DNA from: Parvibaculum sp.
GTDB taxonomy: Bacteria > Pseudomonadota > Alphaproteobacteria > Parvibaculales > Parvibaculaceae
Direction of reading: 5' to 3'
Assembly (NCBI GenBank): GCA_014359855.1
Contig: JACIYQ010000021.1
Coordinates: forward strand, 1-6,778
DNA length: 6,778 nt
The translations under genes and the position numbers were made by a program. How positions within the stretch are numbered: position 1 is the first letter of the stretch; each line of letters begins with the position of its first letter. Below, piece by piece: positions 1 to 4,466 of the stretch. Below the pieces are notes generated by a model, which was not told where the DNA came from, made no database searches, and was given only the letters and a program-made list of their open reading frames with translations.

Positions 1-600
1 TACCGCGTCATCATGCCGGACATGCGCGGGCATGGGGCAAGCGGCAAGCCGCATGACGCGCATGCCTATACGCTTTCCGCGATGGCGGGCGATCTCGTGG
101 CGCTGCTCGACCATCTGGGAGAACCGGGCGCCGACCTCATGGGTTATTCGATGGGGGCGATGGTCTCACTCGTTGCGGCGATGGAATTTCCGGAACGCTT
201 CGACAGGATCGTCGCGGCGGGCGTCGGGGCGAAGCTGCTCGACCCGAAGCGCGACCCCGGCCCCGTGATCGAGGCGCTGCTGACGGACGATCCCGCAGGC
301 ATCGAGGACAAGGGCGCGCTTCTCTTCCGTAGCTTCGCCGATCAGAACGGGCAGGACCGCGAAGCGCTTGCCGCGTGCTTCGAGGCGGTGCGGGCGCCGT
401 TTCCCGCCGATGGCTTGCCGCGCATTTCGCGGCCGGTGCTTGTGGTGGCGGGGGAGACGGATGTGCAGGCGGGTGCGCCAGGGCCGCTGGCGGAGCGGAT
501 GCCGAAGGGACGCGCCTTCACGGTGCCCAAGCGCGACCACATGAAGACGGTGGGGGACCGCGCTTATAAAGAGGCGGTGCTGGGGTTTTTGGCTTGTTAG
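1..600 (+). CDS. Alpha/beta hydrolase, 5'-truncated by window edge
   Basis: The reading frame is open from base 1 and ends in TAG at 598-600, so 199 residues of a longer protein are visible. An ATG at 13 lies inside the conserved core (residues 1-12 match the 'xVIxPDxRGHG' strand-turn of the fold), so it is not the true start. The nucleophile elbow is GYSMG with Ser50 (visible numbering). The acid is probably Asp154 in GETD and the base His180 in KRDH, giving a complete Ser-Asp-His triad. A short cap region lies between about residues 80 and 135. The missing N-terminus (about 50-70 residues, judging from the family) should carry the HG oxyanion motif. The substrate cannot be told; esterases, lactonases and C-C hydrolases share this layout. 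No signal peptide can be judged. It converges on the minus-strand block, with a hairpin repeat 29 bp downstream. Confidence 0.9.
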   Translation, partial: YRVIMPDMRGHGASGKPHDAHAYTLSAMAGDLVALLDHLGEPGADLMGYSMGAMVSLVAAMEFPERFDRIVAAGVGAKLLDPKRDPGPVIEALLTDDPAGIEDKGALLFRSFADQNGQDREALAACFEAVRAPFPADGLPRISRPVLVVAGETDVQAGAPGPLAERMPKGRAFTVPKRDHMKTVGDRAYKEAVLGFLAC

Positions 601-628
601 GATTTCTGCGCTTCAGGAAAACAAGAGT

Positions 629-657
629 GTCACTCCGGCATTTGTTGCCGGCGTGAC
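629..657. repeat. Short palindromic repeat, copy 1 (possible bidirectional terminator)
   Basis: GTCAC-T-CCGGCA, loop TTTGT, TGCCGG-C-GTGAC forms a stem of 5+6 pairs broken by one T/C mismatch. It lies between the stop of the plus-strand hydrolase (600) and the stop of the minus-strand SDR tail (663), where a shared terminator would be expected. There is no clean T run directly after the stem; a TTTT sits at 661-664. A related sequence occurs at 3533-3561 with 20 of its first 25 bases identical, so this is better viewed as a dispersed repeat that may also terminate transcription. Confidence 0.6.
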
Positions 658-662
658 AGGTT

Positions 663-770
663 TTACCGTGCGGCGAGCGGGGCGAAGCCCAGGTGCATGC
701 CGGCATCGGTGATGAGGGTTTCGCCGGTGATGTGGCCGGAGCCTTCGCCGCAGAAGGCTTCGACTATTCG
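663..770 (-). pseudogene. C-terminal tail of a short-chain dehydrogenase/reductase (remnant)
   Basis: Reading the minus strand, about 32 codons ending in TAA at 665-663 encode EAFCGEGSGHITGETLITDA followed by GMHLGFAPLAAR. This is the typical last strand and tail of a classical SDR, where the family has 'xxFLxSxxAxYITGQxLxVDGGM'. The frame is closed by TGA at 773-771, and the coding signal beyond about 764 belongs to the PilZ gene. The Rossmann GxxxGxG motif, the catalytic Ser-Tyr-Lys and all other parts of the enzyme are absent. The fragment overlaps the 3' end of the PilZ gene by 7 bp, so it would be cotranscribed but has no start of its own. It is non-functional and marks an old deletion or replacement. 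Its tail differs from that of the SDR remnant at 2054-2523, so the two come from different genes. Confidence 0.65.
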
Positions 771-1141
771 TCAGCGGGAGAGGGCTCGGGCGGATTGCGG
801 AAGGCGGCAAGGATCAGCCTGTCCGTCAGCCGGTCGCGGCGCGCGGGCGGCGTGGCGAGTTCGACCGAGACAAGGTGGGGCTCGGGATAGCGCTTCGCGA
901 CGCCGCGCGCGAAGCCGACATCCGGCACGTCGAGCGCAACTTCCGTGCCGAGTACGGGCAGCGGCATGACCTCCACGATGGCGCCGGAGACCGACATTTC
1001 ATGGATCAGGCACTCGGCGTCGACACCCGCAAAGACGATGCGGCCCTCGATCCGCGTGGCGATGCGGCGAAACTGGCGGCGTTCTTGTTCCCTGGCCTGT
1101 TCGGCGGCGCTTTCAGGCTGTTTTTCGGATGGCTCGGCCAT
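764..1141 (-). CDS. PilZ-domain protein (putative c-di-GMP-binding)
   Basis: A 125-residue protein starts at the ATG at 1141-1139, chosen because GGAAG (1153-1149) lies 7 nt upstream. An ATG at 1228 would add 29 residues but has no spaced ribosome site. Residues 1-20 are polar, charged and helical. A PilZ-like domain follows: the arginine-rich RRQFRR (21-26, fitting RxxxR), a beta strand, EMSVSGA (48-54, fitting [D/N]xSxxG except that Glu48 stands where Asp or Asn is usual), then strands to about residue 95 and a basic helix. PilZ proteins of this single-domain type are cytoplasmic c-di-GMP receptors that affect motility, polysaccharide or adhesion. The partner is unknown here. Whether the Glu substitution permits ligand binding is open. 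The 245-bp region upstream contains two TTTC-NN-GAAACAGA elements. The 3' end runs into an SDR remnant. Confidence 0.75.
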   Translation of the reverse strand: MAEPSEKQPESAAEQAREQERRQFRRIATRIEGRIVFAGVDAECLIHEMSVSGAIVEVMPLPVLGTEVALDVPDVGFARGVAKRYPEPHLVSVELATPPARRDRLTDRLILAAFRNPPEPSPADE

Positions 1142-1222
1142 TTGCACGCTTCCGGGATGGATGTCTCCGCCCGATACGCCAGGCGCGGGAGGTTGCCAAA
1201 TCCTTGCGGGAGGTCCATCTCC

Positions 1223-1257
1223 TTTCAAGAAACAGACATGTCATTTCGTGAAACAGA
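1223..1257. promoter_or_regulatory. Tandem TTTC-NN-GAAACAGA elements, 21 bp apart (candidate operator pair)
   Basis: TTTCAAGAAACAGA (1223-1236) and TTTCGTGAAACAGA (1244-1257) share 12 of 14 bases. Each contains a TTTC-NN-GAAA dyad. Their offset is exactly 21 bp, two helical turns, which suits two dimers on one DNA face. They lie about 80 bp upstream of the PilZ start and just upstream of a possible plus-strand small ORF at 1272. GACATGTC, an 8-bp palindrome, lies between them (1235-1242). On the minus strand TTGAAA (1228-1223) could be a -35 element, but the matching -10 is poor. A 21-bp tandem duplication without regulatory function is the alternative. Confidence 0.45.
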
Positions 1258-1271
1258 TCGGGAGGGTGGCC

Positions 1272-1433
1272 ATGGGAAAGCCCGTTTCCGGCAAGGAACA
1301 CAAATCCGGCTATGAGAGCCATCCGGACCATTTGCCGCGGACGATGCCCGCGGGGCGGCATGTGCGCGTGACGGCCACCGCGAAAGTCAGGCAGCCTGGC
1401 TGCGGGGCTCGATCTTCGCGAGCGTATCTGTGA
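1272..1433 (+). CDS. Possible small protein of 53 residues, unrecognised
   Basis: ATG at 1272 is preceded by GGGAGG with 6 nt spacing (GGGAGGGTGGCC-ATG), the best ribosome site on the plus strand in this stretch. The product starts MGKPVSGKEHKSGYESHPDH, is strongly basic and histidine-rich, has no membrane segment and resembles no family I know. The last 47 bp overlap the 3' end of higA on the opposite strand, so the C-terminal third is read antisense to another gene. It would be divergent from the PilZ gene, with the TTTC-NN-GAAACAGA pair between them. In GC-rich DNA an open frame of this size is common by chance, and the good ribosome site is the only positive evidence. It could equally be non-coding. 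Confidence 0.25.
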   Translation: MGKPVSGKEHKSGYESHPDHLPRTMPAGRHVRVTATAKVRQPGCGARSSRAYL

Positions 1434-1686
1434 GCGCTTTCGAGGCGATGTGCAGGTCGTATTTCGCCTGCATGTTCATGAACCACTGCGGGTCTACCTC
1501 GAAGAAGCGGCCGAGGCGAAGGGCAATATTGGCGGTGATGCCCTGCCGCCCGTTACAGATTTCGTTGAGGCGGCTGCGCGATACGCCAATCGCCTTTGCC
1601 AGCGCATAAACCGACAGGCCCATCGGCTCCAGAAATTCCTCCCGGAGGACGGTACCCGGATGGGGAAGCGGAATCTTGCGGGTCAT
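1387..1686 (-). CDS. higA: HigA-family antitoxin (Xre/HTH_3)
   Basis: A 99-residue protein that should neutralise the HigB toxin encoded just upstream and repress the shared promoter. It opens with MTRKIPLPHPGTVLREEFLE, followed by a helix-turn-helix at about residues 24-50 (LSVYALAKAIGVSRSRLNEI). The pattern 'HPGxxLxEEFLxPxGLSxxxLAxxxxVxxxxxxxIxxGxxxIT' is the hallmark of the HigA/VapI group. The C-terminus carries FFEVDPQWFMNMQAKYDL (61-78), also typical. The start is fixed by AAGAGGAGA with AGGAG 5 nt before the ATG. The gene follows higB after a 15-bp gap, the toxin-first order of the higBA class. HigA dimers bind operators in their own promoter, and the matching candidate sites are at 1994-2012 and 2027-2045. 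The full HTH suggests an active repressor. The antitoxin has a far better ribosome site than the toxin, which would favour antitoxin excess. Confidence 0.93.
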   Translation of the reverse strand: MTRKIPLPHPGTVLREEFLEPMGLSVYALAKAIGVSRSRLNEICNGRQGITANIALRLGRFFEVDPQWFMNMQAKYDLHIASKALTDTLAKIEPRSQAA

Positions 1687-1701
1687 GCGATCTCCTCTTA
1701 C

Positions 1702-1986
1702 TCAACTGTGATAGTCGACCAATTCGGCTTCATAGACGTCACCGTCTCTCCAGACAAAGCAGATGCGCCATTGCCGGTTGACCCTGATCGAGTGCTGACC
1801 GGCACGGTCCCCTTTCAACTTTTCCAGCTCGTTGCCGGGTGGAACGCGCAGATCCTCGATGCGGGTGGCCGTGTCGATCAGGAAGAGCTTGACGACCGCC
1901 CGGCGCGCAATGTCCGTGGGAACGCCTTTCGGGACCGTTCCCTCGGCCAGCGCCGCCGTGCGCTTGTCGCGAAAGCTCTTTATCAT
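1702..1986 (-). CDS. higB: HigB-family toxin (RelE/ParE-fold mRNA interferase)
   Basis: A 94-residue protein starting MIKSFRDKRTAALAEG and ending in VYEAELVDYHS, the standard length and ends of HigB-type plasmid-maintenance killer toxins. The core HSIRVNRQWRICFVW (65-79) is the family signature. HigB proteins cleave mRNA at the ribosome using basic and aromatic/His residues near the C-terminus; Arg68, Arg71, Arg74, Tyr92 and His93 are candidates here. No frameshift or missing core residue is visible, so the toxin is probably functional. The start codon at 1986-1984 is supported by family alignment but lacks an upstream Shine-Dalgarno. The -10 hexamer of the likely promoter ends at 1992, so the transcript should begin at or within a few bases of the ATG. 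Lower, leaderless translation of the toxin beside strongly initiated higA is an inference. The TGA at 1704-1702 lies 15 bp before higA. Confidence 0.93.
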   Translation of the reverse strand: MIKSFRDKRTAALAEGTVPKGVPTDIARRAVVKLFLIDTATRIEDLRVPPGNELEKLKGDRAGQHSIRVNRQWRICFVWRDGDVYEAELVDYHS

Positions 1987-1991
1987 GACGG

Positions 1992-2020
1992 ATCGTACAC
2001 GATTTTAGTACGTCTTTCAA
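1992..2020 (-). promoter_or_regulatory. higBA promoter
   Basis: On the minus strand, -35 TTGAAA (2020-2015), a 17-bp spacer (2014-1998) and -10 TACGAT (1997-1992) form a good sigma70-type promoter. Only 5 nt separate the -10 from the higB ATG at 1986, so initiation would fall about on the start codon. It is covered by the candidate HigA operators. Confidence 0.65.
1994..2012. promoter_or_regulatory. Candidate HigA operator O1 over the -10 and spacer
   Basis: CGTAC-ACGATTTTA-GTACG is a 19-bp dyad with perfect 5-bp outer arms. It overlaps the last four bases of the -10 hexamer and the spacer of the higBA promoter, so bound HigA would exclude RNA polymerase. Its sister site is at 2027-2045. Confidence 0.6.
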
Positions 2021-2026
2021 GTAAAG

Positions 2027-2045
2027 CGTACATGCTTTAGGTACG
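2027..2045. promoter_or_regulatory. Candidate HigA operator O2 upstream of the -35
   Basis: CGTAC-ATGCTTTAG-GTACG is a 19-bp dyad with the same perfect CGTAC/GTACG arms as O1 and a shared TTT in the centre. The O1-O2 offset is 33 bp, close to three helical turns, which would place two dimers on nearly the same face around the -35. It ends 8 bp before the stop of the SDR remnant at 2054. Confidence 0.55.
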
Positions 2046-2053
2046 TTCCGGCC

Positions 2054-2523
2054 TTATGCCGGTTTCCTCGCGTCTTCGGGCAGGCTCGACAGGAAGTCGG
2101 AGATCACCTTCTCGAAATCGATGTGCTTGCCGAGCGTGTTCATCGGCCCGGCGGTGAGCGCGCCGTCGACGGCGATGGTCTGGCCGTTGACGAAGGTGGA
2201 CTCGTCGCTGGCGAGGAAGAGCGTGGCATTGGCGATGTCTTCCGGGAGACCCGAGCGCGGCGTCGGCTGGATTTTCGCGAGATGCTGCTTCATCACTTCC
2301 GCAAACTGGTCGGCGACCTGCGTGCCGAGGCCCAGCCCCGAGCCGAAGATGGAGGTGGCGATGCCGCCGGGGCAGATCGCATTCGAACGCACGAAATGGG
2401 GCGCGAGTTCGAGCGCGGCGCAGCGCGAGAAGTGGTGCACGGCGGCCTTGCAGGCGGAGTAGGCGAGGGGGCCGTAGCCCGCCATGTCGATTTCGGCGAG
2501 TTCGCCGCCGACGCCGCCATAAC
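2054..2523 (-). pseudogene. Short-chain dehydrogenase/reductase, N-terminal half deleted
   Basis: About 155 codons of SDR sequence end in TAA at 2056-2054. The catalytic Tyr and Lys are present in GPLAYSACKAAV (YxxxK; Tyr codon 2461-2459, Lys 2449-2447). They are followed by the usual 'LELAPHFVRSNAICPGGIAT' substrate-loop strand, GLPEDIANATLFLASDEST, and the NGQTIAVDG strand. A longer-than-usual tail ends LPEDARKPA. Everything upstream is missing: the TGxxxGIG cofactor-binding loop, the NNAG motif and the catalytic Ser. The SDR match stops at about 2521, and the inverted-repeat element begins at 2524. The frame continues into the repeat only by chance. About half of a ~290-residue enzyme remains, without its NAD(P) site, so activity is not expected. 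It was probably once part of the acyl-CoA/lipid gene group with the enoyl-CoA hydratase homologue upstream. Confidence 0.8.
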
Positions 2524-2626
2524 CGTCATCGCGAGGCCGCTGAAGGCGGCCGTGGCGATCCACGGCTGCTGGCGATTGCCTTTGCGGCCCGTGGATTGCT
2601 TCGTCGCTTCGCTCCTCGCAATGACG
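2524..2626. repeat. Inverted-repeat element (GTCATTGCGAGG type), ~103 bp
   Basis: The left end reads CGTCATCGCGAGG (2524-2536) and the right end, inverted, CGTCATTGCGAGG (2626-2614): 12 of 13 bases match. The inner ends of the two arms also pair (GATCCACGG at 2557-2565 and CCGTGGATT at 2589-2597). The left arm has its own perfect 6-bp hairpin GGCCGC-TGAAG-GCGGCC (2535-2551). The core at 2566-2588 is unpaired. No protein is encoded, so this is a palindromic, MITE-like or REP-like repeat rather than an insertion sequence. Similar GTCATTGCGAGG...GCAATCC repeats are common across proteobacterial genomes (general knowledge, not searched). It abuts the broken end of the SDR gene on one side and lies 24 bp from the stop of the enoyl-CoA hydratase homologue on the other. 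Confidence 0.75.
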
Positions 2627-2650
2627 AAATAAGAAGCAGGGAAAAATTCT

Positions 2651-3451
2651 TTATTTGCCCCTGAATACCGGCTTTCTCTTTTCCATGAAGGCGGCGCGGC
2701 CTTCCTTGTAGTCGTCGCTGGCGAAACAGCGGGCGATGAGCGCCTCGCATTTATCGGTGTCGAAATTGCCGGGGGCTTTCGTGAACTCGTCTACCACCTG
2801 CTTGGCGGTGCCGACGGTCAAAGGTGCGTTCCCGGCAATGAGCGAACAATAGTCGCGCACGAAATTTTCAAGCGCTTCCTTTGTCGTCACGCGATTGACG
2901 AGGCCCATGGCGAGCGCTTCGTCGCAGGTGAAGCGGCGCGCGGTGAAGAAGATTTCCTTGGCAAACGAAGGCCCGACGACATGGACGAGGCGGCCGGTAC
3001 CGCCTGCGCCATAGGCGAGGCCGAGCTTTGCGGCGGGGATGCCGAAGGTCGATCCCTCGGCGGCAATGCGCATGTCGCAGGAGAGTGCGATGCCGAGGCC
3101 GCCACCGATGCAATAGCCGTCGATCATGGCAATGGTGGGCTTCGACGCATTGGCGATGCCCTCGAAGGCCACTTCGGTTGCGGTTTCGTAGGCGAGGATG
3201 CCTTCCGGACTGGAGCGGCTTTCGCCGAATTGCGAAATGTCCGCGCCCGCGACAAAGGCGCGCTCGCCCGCGCCGGTCAGCACGATGACGCGGATATCGT
3301 CGTCTTTCTCGAAAGCGGCAAGAATTTCCGGAACAGCCTGCCACATTTCGAGGCTGACGGCGTTCAGCCGCTCGGGATTGTTGAAGATCATCCAGCCGAT
3401 CACGCCGTCTTTCTTCGCGATCATGGAGGTGGTGGGGGAGGAGATGGTCAA
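2651..3451 (-). CDS. Enoyl-CoA hydratase/isomerase (crotonase) family protein
   Basis: A 266-residue crotonase-fold protein of the usual length. The oxyanion-hole segments are AFVAGADISQF (65-75) and YCIGGGLGIAL (113-123), which bind the acyl-CoA thioester. In classical enoyl-CoA hydratase two glutamates activate water. The first, in 'QPExxLG', is replaced here by Ala140 (GIPAAKLGL). The second, in 'AxExxxTG', is retained as Glu166 (FAKEIFFTA). With only the second glutamate, isomerase, lyase or other crotonase chemistry is more likely than standard beta-oxidation hydration. The C-terminus (YKEGRAAFMEKRKPVFRGK) is typical. The start taken is TTG at 3451, which keeps an N-terminal stretch I recall from alphaproteobacterial relatives; its ribosome site is weak. 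The ATG at 3424 (9 residues shorter) is the alternative but has a pyrimidine-rich upstream. It lies upstream of the SDR remnant, suggesting a former shared operon. Confidence 0.9.
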   Translation of the reverse strand: MTISSPTTSMIAKKDGVIGWMIFNNPERLNAVSLEMWQAVPEILAAFEKDDDIRVIVLTGAGERAFVAGADISQFGESRSSPEGILAYETATEVAFEGIANASKPTIAMIDGYCIGGGLGIALSCDMRIAAEGSTFGIPAAKLGLAYGAGGTGRLVHVVGPSFAKEIFFTARRFTCDEALAMGLVNRVTTKEALENFVRDYCSLIAGNAPLTVGTAKQVVDEFTKAPGNFDTDKCEALIARCFASDDYKEGRAAFMEKRKPVFRGK

Positions 3452-3532
3452 GAGGCTGTTCCCGGATCAGGTGTTTCGCTGCTGTCTGGGATACAGGTGG
3501 CAAGGAAGGCTGGCAACCAAGCAAAATGCGGC

Positions 3533-3561
3533 GTCACCCCGGGATTTATTACCGGGGCCCA
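3533..3561. repeat. Short palindromic repeat, copy 2
   Basis: GTCACCCCGG-GATTTATTA-CCGGGG carries the 6-bp stem CCCCGG (3537-3542) / CCGGGG (3552-3557) with a 9-nt A/T-rich loop. It matches copy 1 (629-657) at 20 of the first 25 bases, including the ATTT-TT loop core. It lies in the 183-bp gap between the nuclease stop (3635) and the crotonase start (3451). A second small dyad, TGCCGC-T-GCGGCA (3564-3576), follows. Apart from these, 3452-3634 shows nothing I can name. The hairpin could end the nuclease transcript, though no T run follows it. Confidence 0.55.
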
Positions 3562-3634
3562 TGTGCCGCTGCGGCAGGAGGAAGGGCGAGTGGGCCGAGG
3601 CGAGGGGCAAGGAGGGCGTGCGGCGATCCGGTTT

Positions 3635-4171
3635 TCAGCCGCACCAGCCGTCGCGGCGCCCGCCACTATAGGGGCGGGCGAGGCCATTCGCTATCAATGT
3701 GCTGGCGACGTCGCGCCCGTCCACGGTGACGCGGGCAAGGGTGCGGCCATAGCGGTCAATGCCCTGGCGGTCGAGCGCGACATTGCCGCGGGCGATTTCG
3801 CCGATCAACGCCTGTTTCGCGCGTTCTGCGGCGACGCCTTCTTCGCGGCATCGAGCGAGGTGGCCGAGTTCCGGCGTATCGAGACCGACAATGCGGATGC
3901 GCTCTTGCCCAAGCAGGATCGTGTCGCCGTCATAGACGAAGATGGAGCGATGGTCTGGAAGATCGCGCGAGTGCGCCGCCCACTCAACGGACGTTATGGG
4001 CTGCCGCTCGCGATCGAGAATGAGGAGTGCGAGGGCGAGCGCAGCGGCGGCGACGGCGCAGCGGAAGAACAGGGCGCGCACGCGCAGGGAAGAGAACCAT
4101 TGCTGTTTGTTGTGTGGCGCCCGGCGCGCACGGCGCTGGTATCGGGATTCGAAAGGAACGATCCTGCCCAT
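3635..4171 (-). CDS. Staphylococcal nuclease-like protein with N-terminal membrane anchor
   Basis: A 178-residue protein. Residues 1-35 are basic (RYQRRARRAPHNKQQ), residues 36-52 (FRCAVAAAALALALLIL) form a single hydrophobic segment, and the rest is an SNase/OB-fold domain. The catalytic set of thermonuclease is conserved: VYDGDTI with Asp83, RIVGLDTPE with Arg93, Asp98 and Glu101 (the Arg-to-Asp spacing of 5 equals that in the family), and DRYGR with Arg143. GLARPY (164-168) is the usual C-terminal strand. The long positive stretch before the hydrophobic segment suggests an uncleaved type II anchor with the nuclease in the periplasm, degrading extracellular or incoming DNA/RNA in a Ca2+-dependent way. 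This is inferred from the family. The start has only a weak GAGGCGG far upstream, inside the end of the preceding gene 15 bp away, hinting at translational coupling. Confidence 0.88.
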   Translation of the reverse strand: MGRIVPFESRYQRRARRAPHNKQQWFSSLRVRALFFRCAVAAAALALALLILDRERQPITSVEWAAHSRDLPDHRSIFVYDGDTILLGQERIRIVGLDTPELGHLARCREEGVAAERAKQALIGEIARGNVALDRQGIDRYGRTLARVTVDGRDVASTLIANGLARPYSGGRRDGWCG

Positions 4172-4186
4172 CGTTCGCGGTCCGCC

Positions 4187-4384
4187 TCAGACGCTGATAT
4201 CGAGGCGGGTGCCGGTGCCTTTGGGAGGGGCCGCCCTGGCCGATTCCTGCGCCACCTCGGTGAGCATGTCGGCGATGGCGGCTTGCTGCTCGCTGCTCGC
4301 TTTCAGCATGGCGGTCTGCATGGCCTGGGCGAGCTGGCCTTGCTGGTTGGCGACGGCGGCGGAAGCGAGACTGGAAACGGACAT
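4187..4384 (-). CDS. YjfB-family putative motility protein
   Basis: A small protein of 65 residues starting MSVSSLASAAVANQQGQLAQ and ending GTRLDISV. The pattern of an MxVSSxA start, a Gln-rich helix (AMQTAMLKASSEQQAA), a Pro-containing linker (ARAAPPKG) and a final 'GxxLDIxV' matches the YjfB_motility family, known mostly from short proteins encoded with or coregulated with flagellar genes. The molecular role is unknown in the family. No signal peptide or membrane segment is evident; residues 10-50 look like one long amphipathic helix. The ATG at 4384 is preferred because family members begin this way; a GTG at 4411 would add 9 residues. The ribosome site is weak (GGGG). It lies 15 bp upstream of the nuclease gene and could be cotranscribed with it. 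No flagellar gene is in this window. Confidence 0.68.
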   Translation of the reverse strand: MSVSSLASAAVANQQGQLAQAMQTAMLKASSEQQAAIADMLTEVAQESARAAPPKGTGTRLDISV

Positions 4385-4466
4385 GAGACCCCGTCGTGAA
4401 GTGGCTTTCACGATCAGGGTAGGTGCCGCGTCTTAATGCTTCCTTGGCGGGTTGTCCCGGAACGGG

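Noticed and set aside
1391..1403. GCAGCC-T-GGCTGC as a higBA terminator
   Set aside because: A 13-bp perfect palindrome with a 1-nt centre cannot fold as a normal hairpin. It lies inside the higA coding end and no T run follows.
875..1433. Plus-strand frames over the PilZ gene, one containing the peptide repeat SFQETDM-SFRETDR
   Set aside because: Antisense to the PilZ domain for most of their length. The peptide repeat only reflects the 21-bp DNA repeat at 1223-1257. Only the short frame at 1272 has a ribosome site, and it is kept at low confidence.
1450..2040. Plus-strand open frame of 196 codons opposite higBA
   Set aside because: It lies antisense to two well-recognised toxin-antitoxin genes and their promoter and has no family features.
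2524..2626. Insertion sequence or CRISPR-like repeat
   Set aside because: Only ~103 bp, no transposase frame, no evident target duplication, and a single copy in the window, so it is listed as an inverted-repeat element.
2981..4399. Long plus-strand open frame of 472 codons across the crotonase, nuclease and YjfB genes
   Set aside because: It is antisense to three genes with clear family motifs. The translation is low-complexity Gly/Ala/Arg/Glu/Asp-rich with no recognisable domain, a common artefact of GC-rich third positions.
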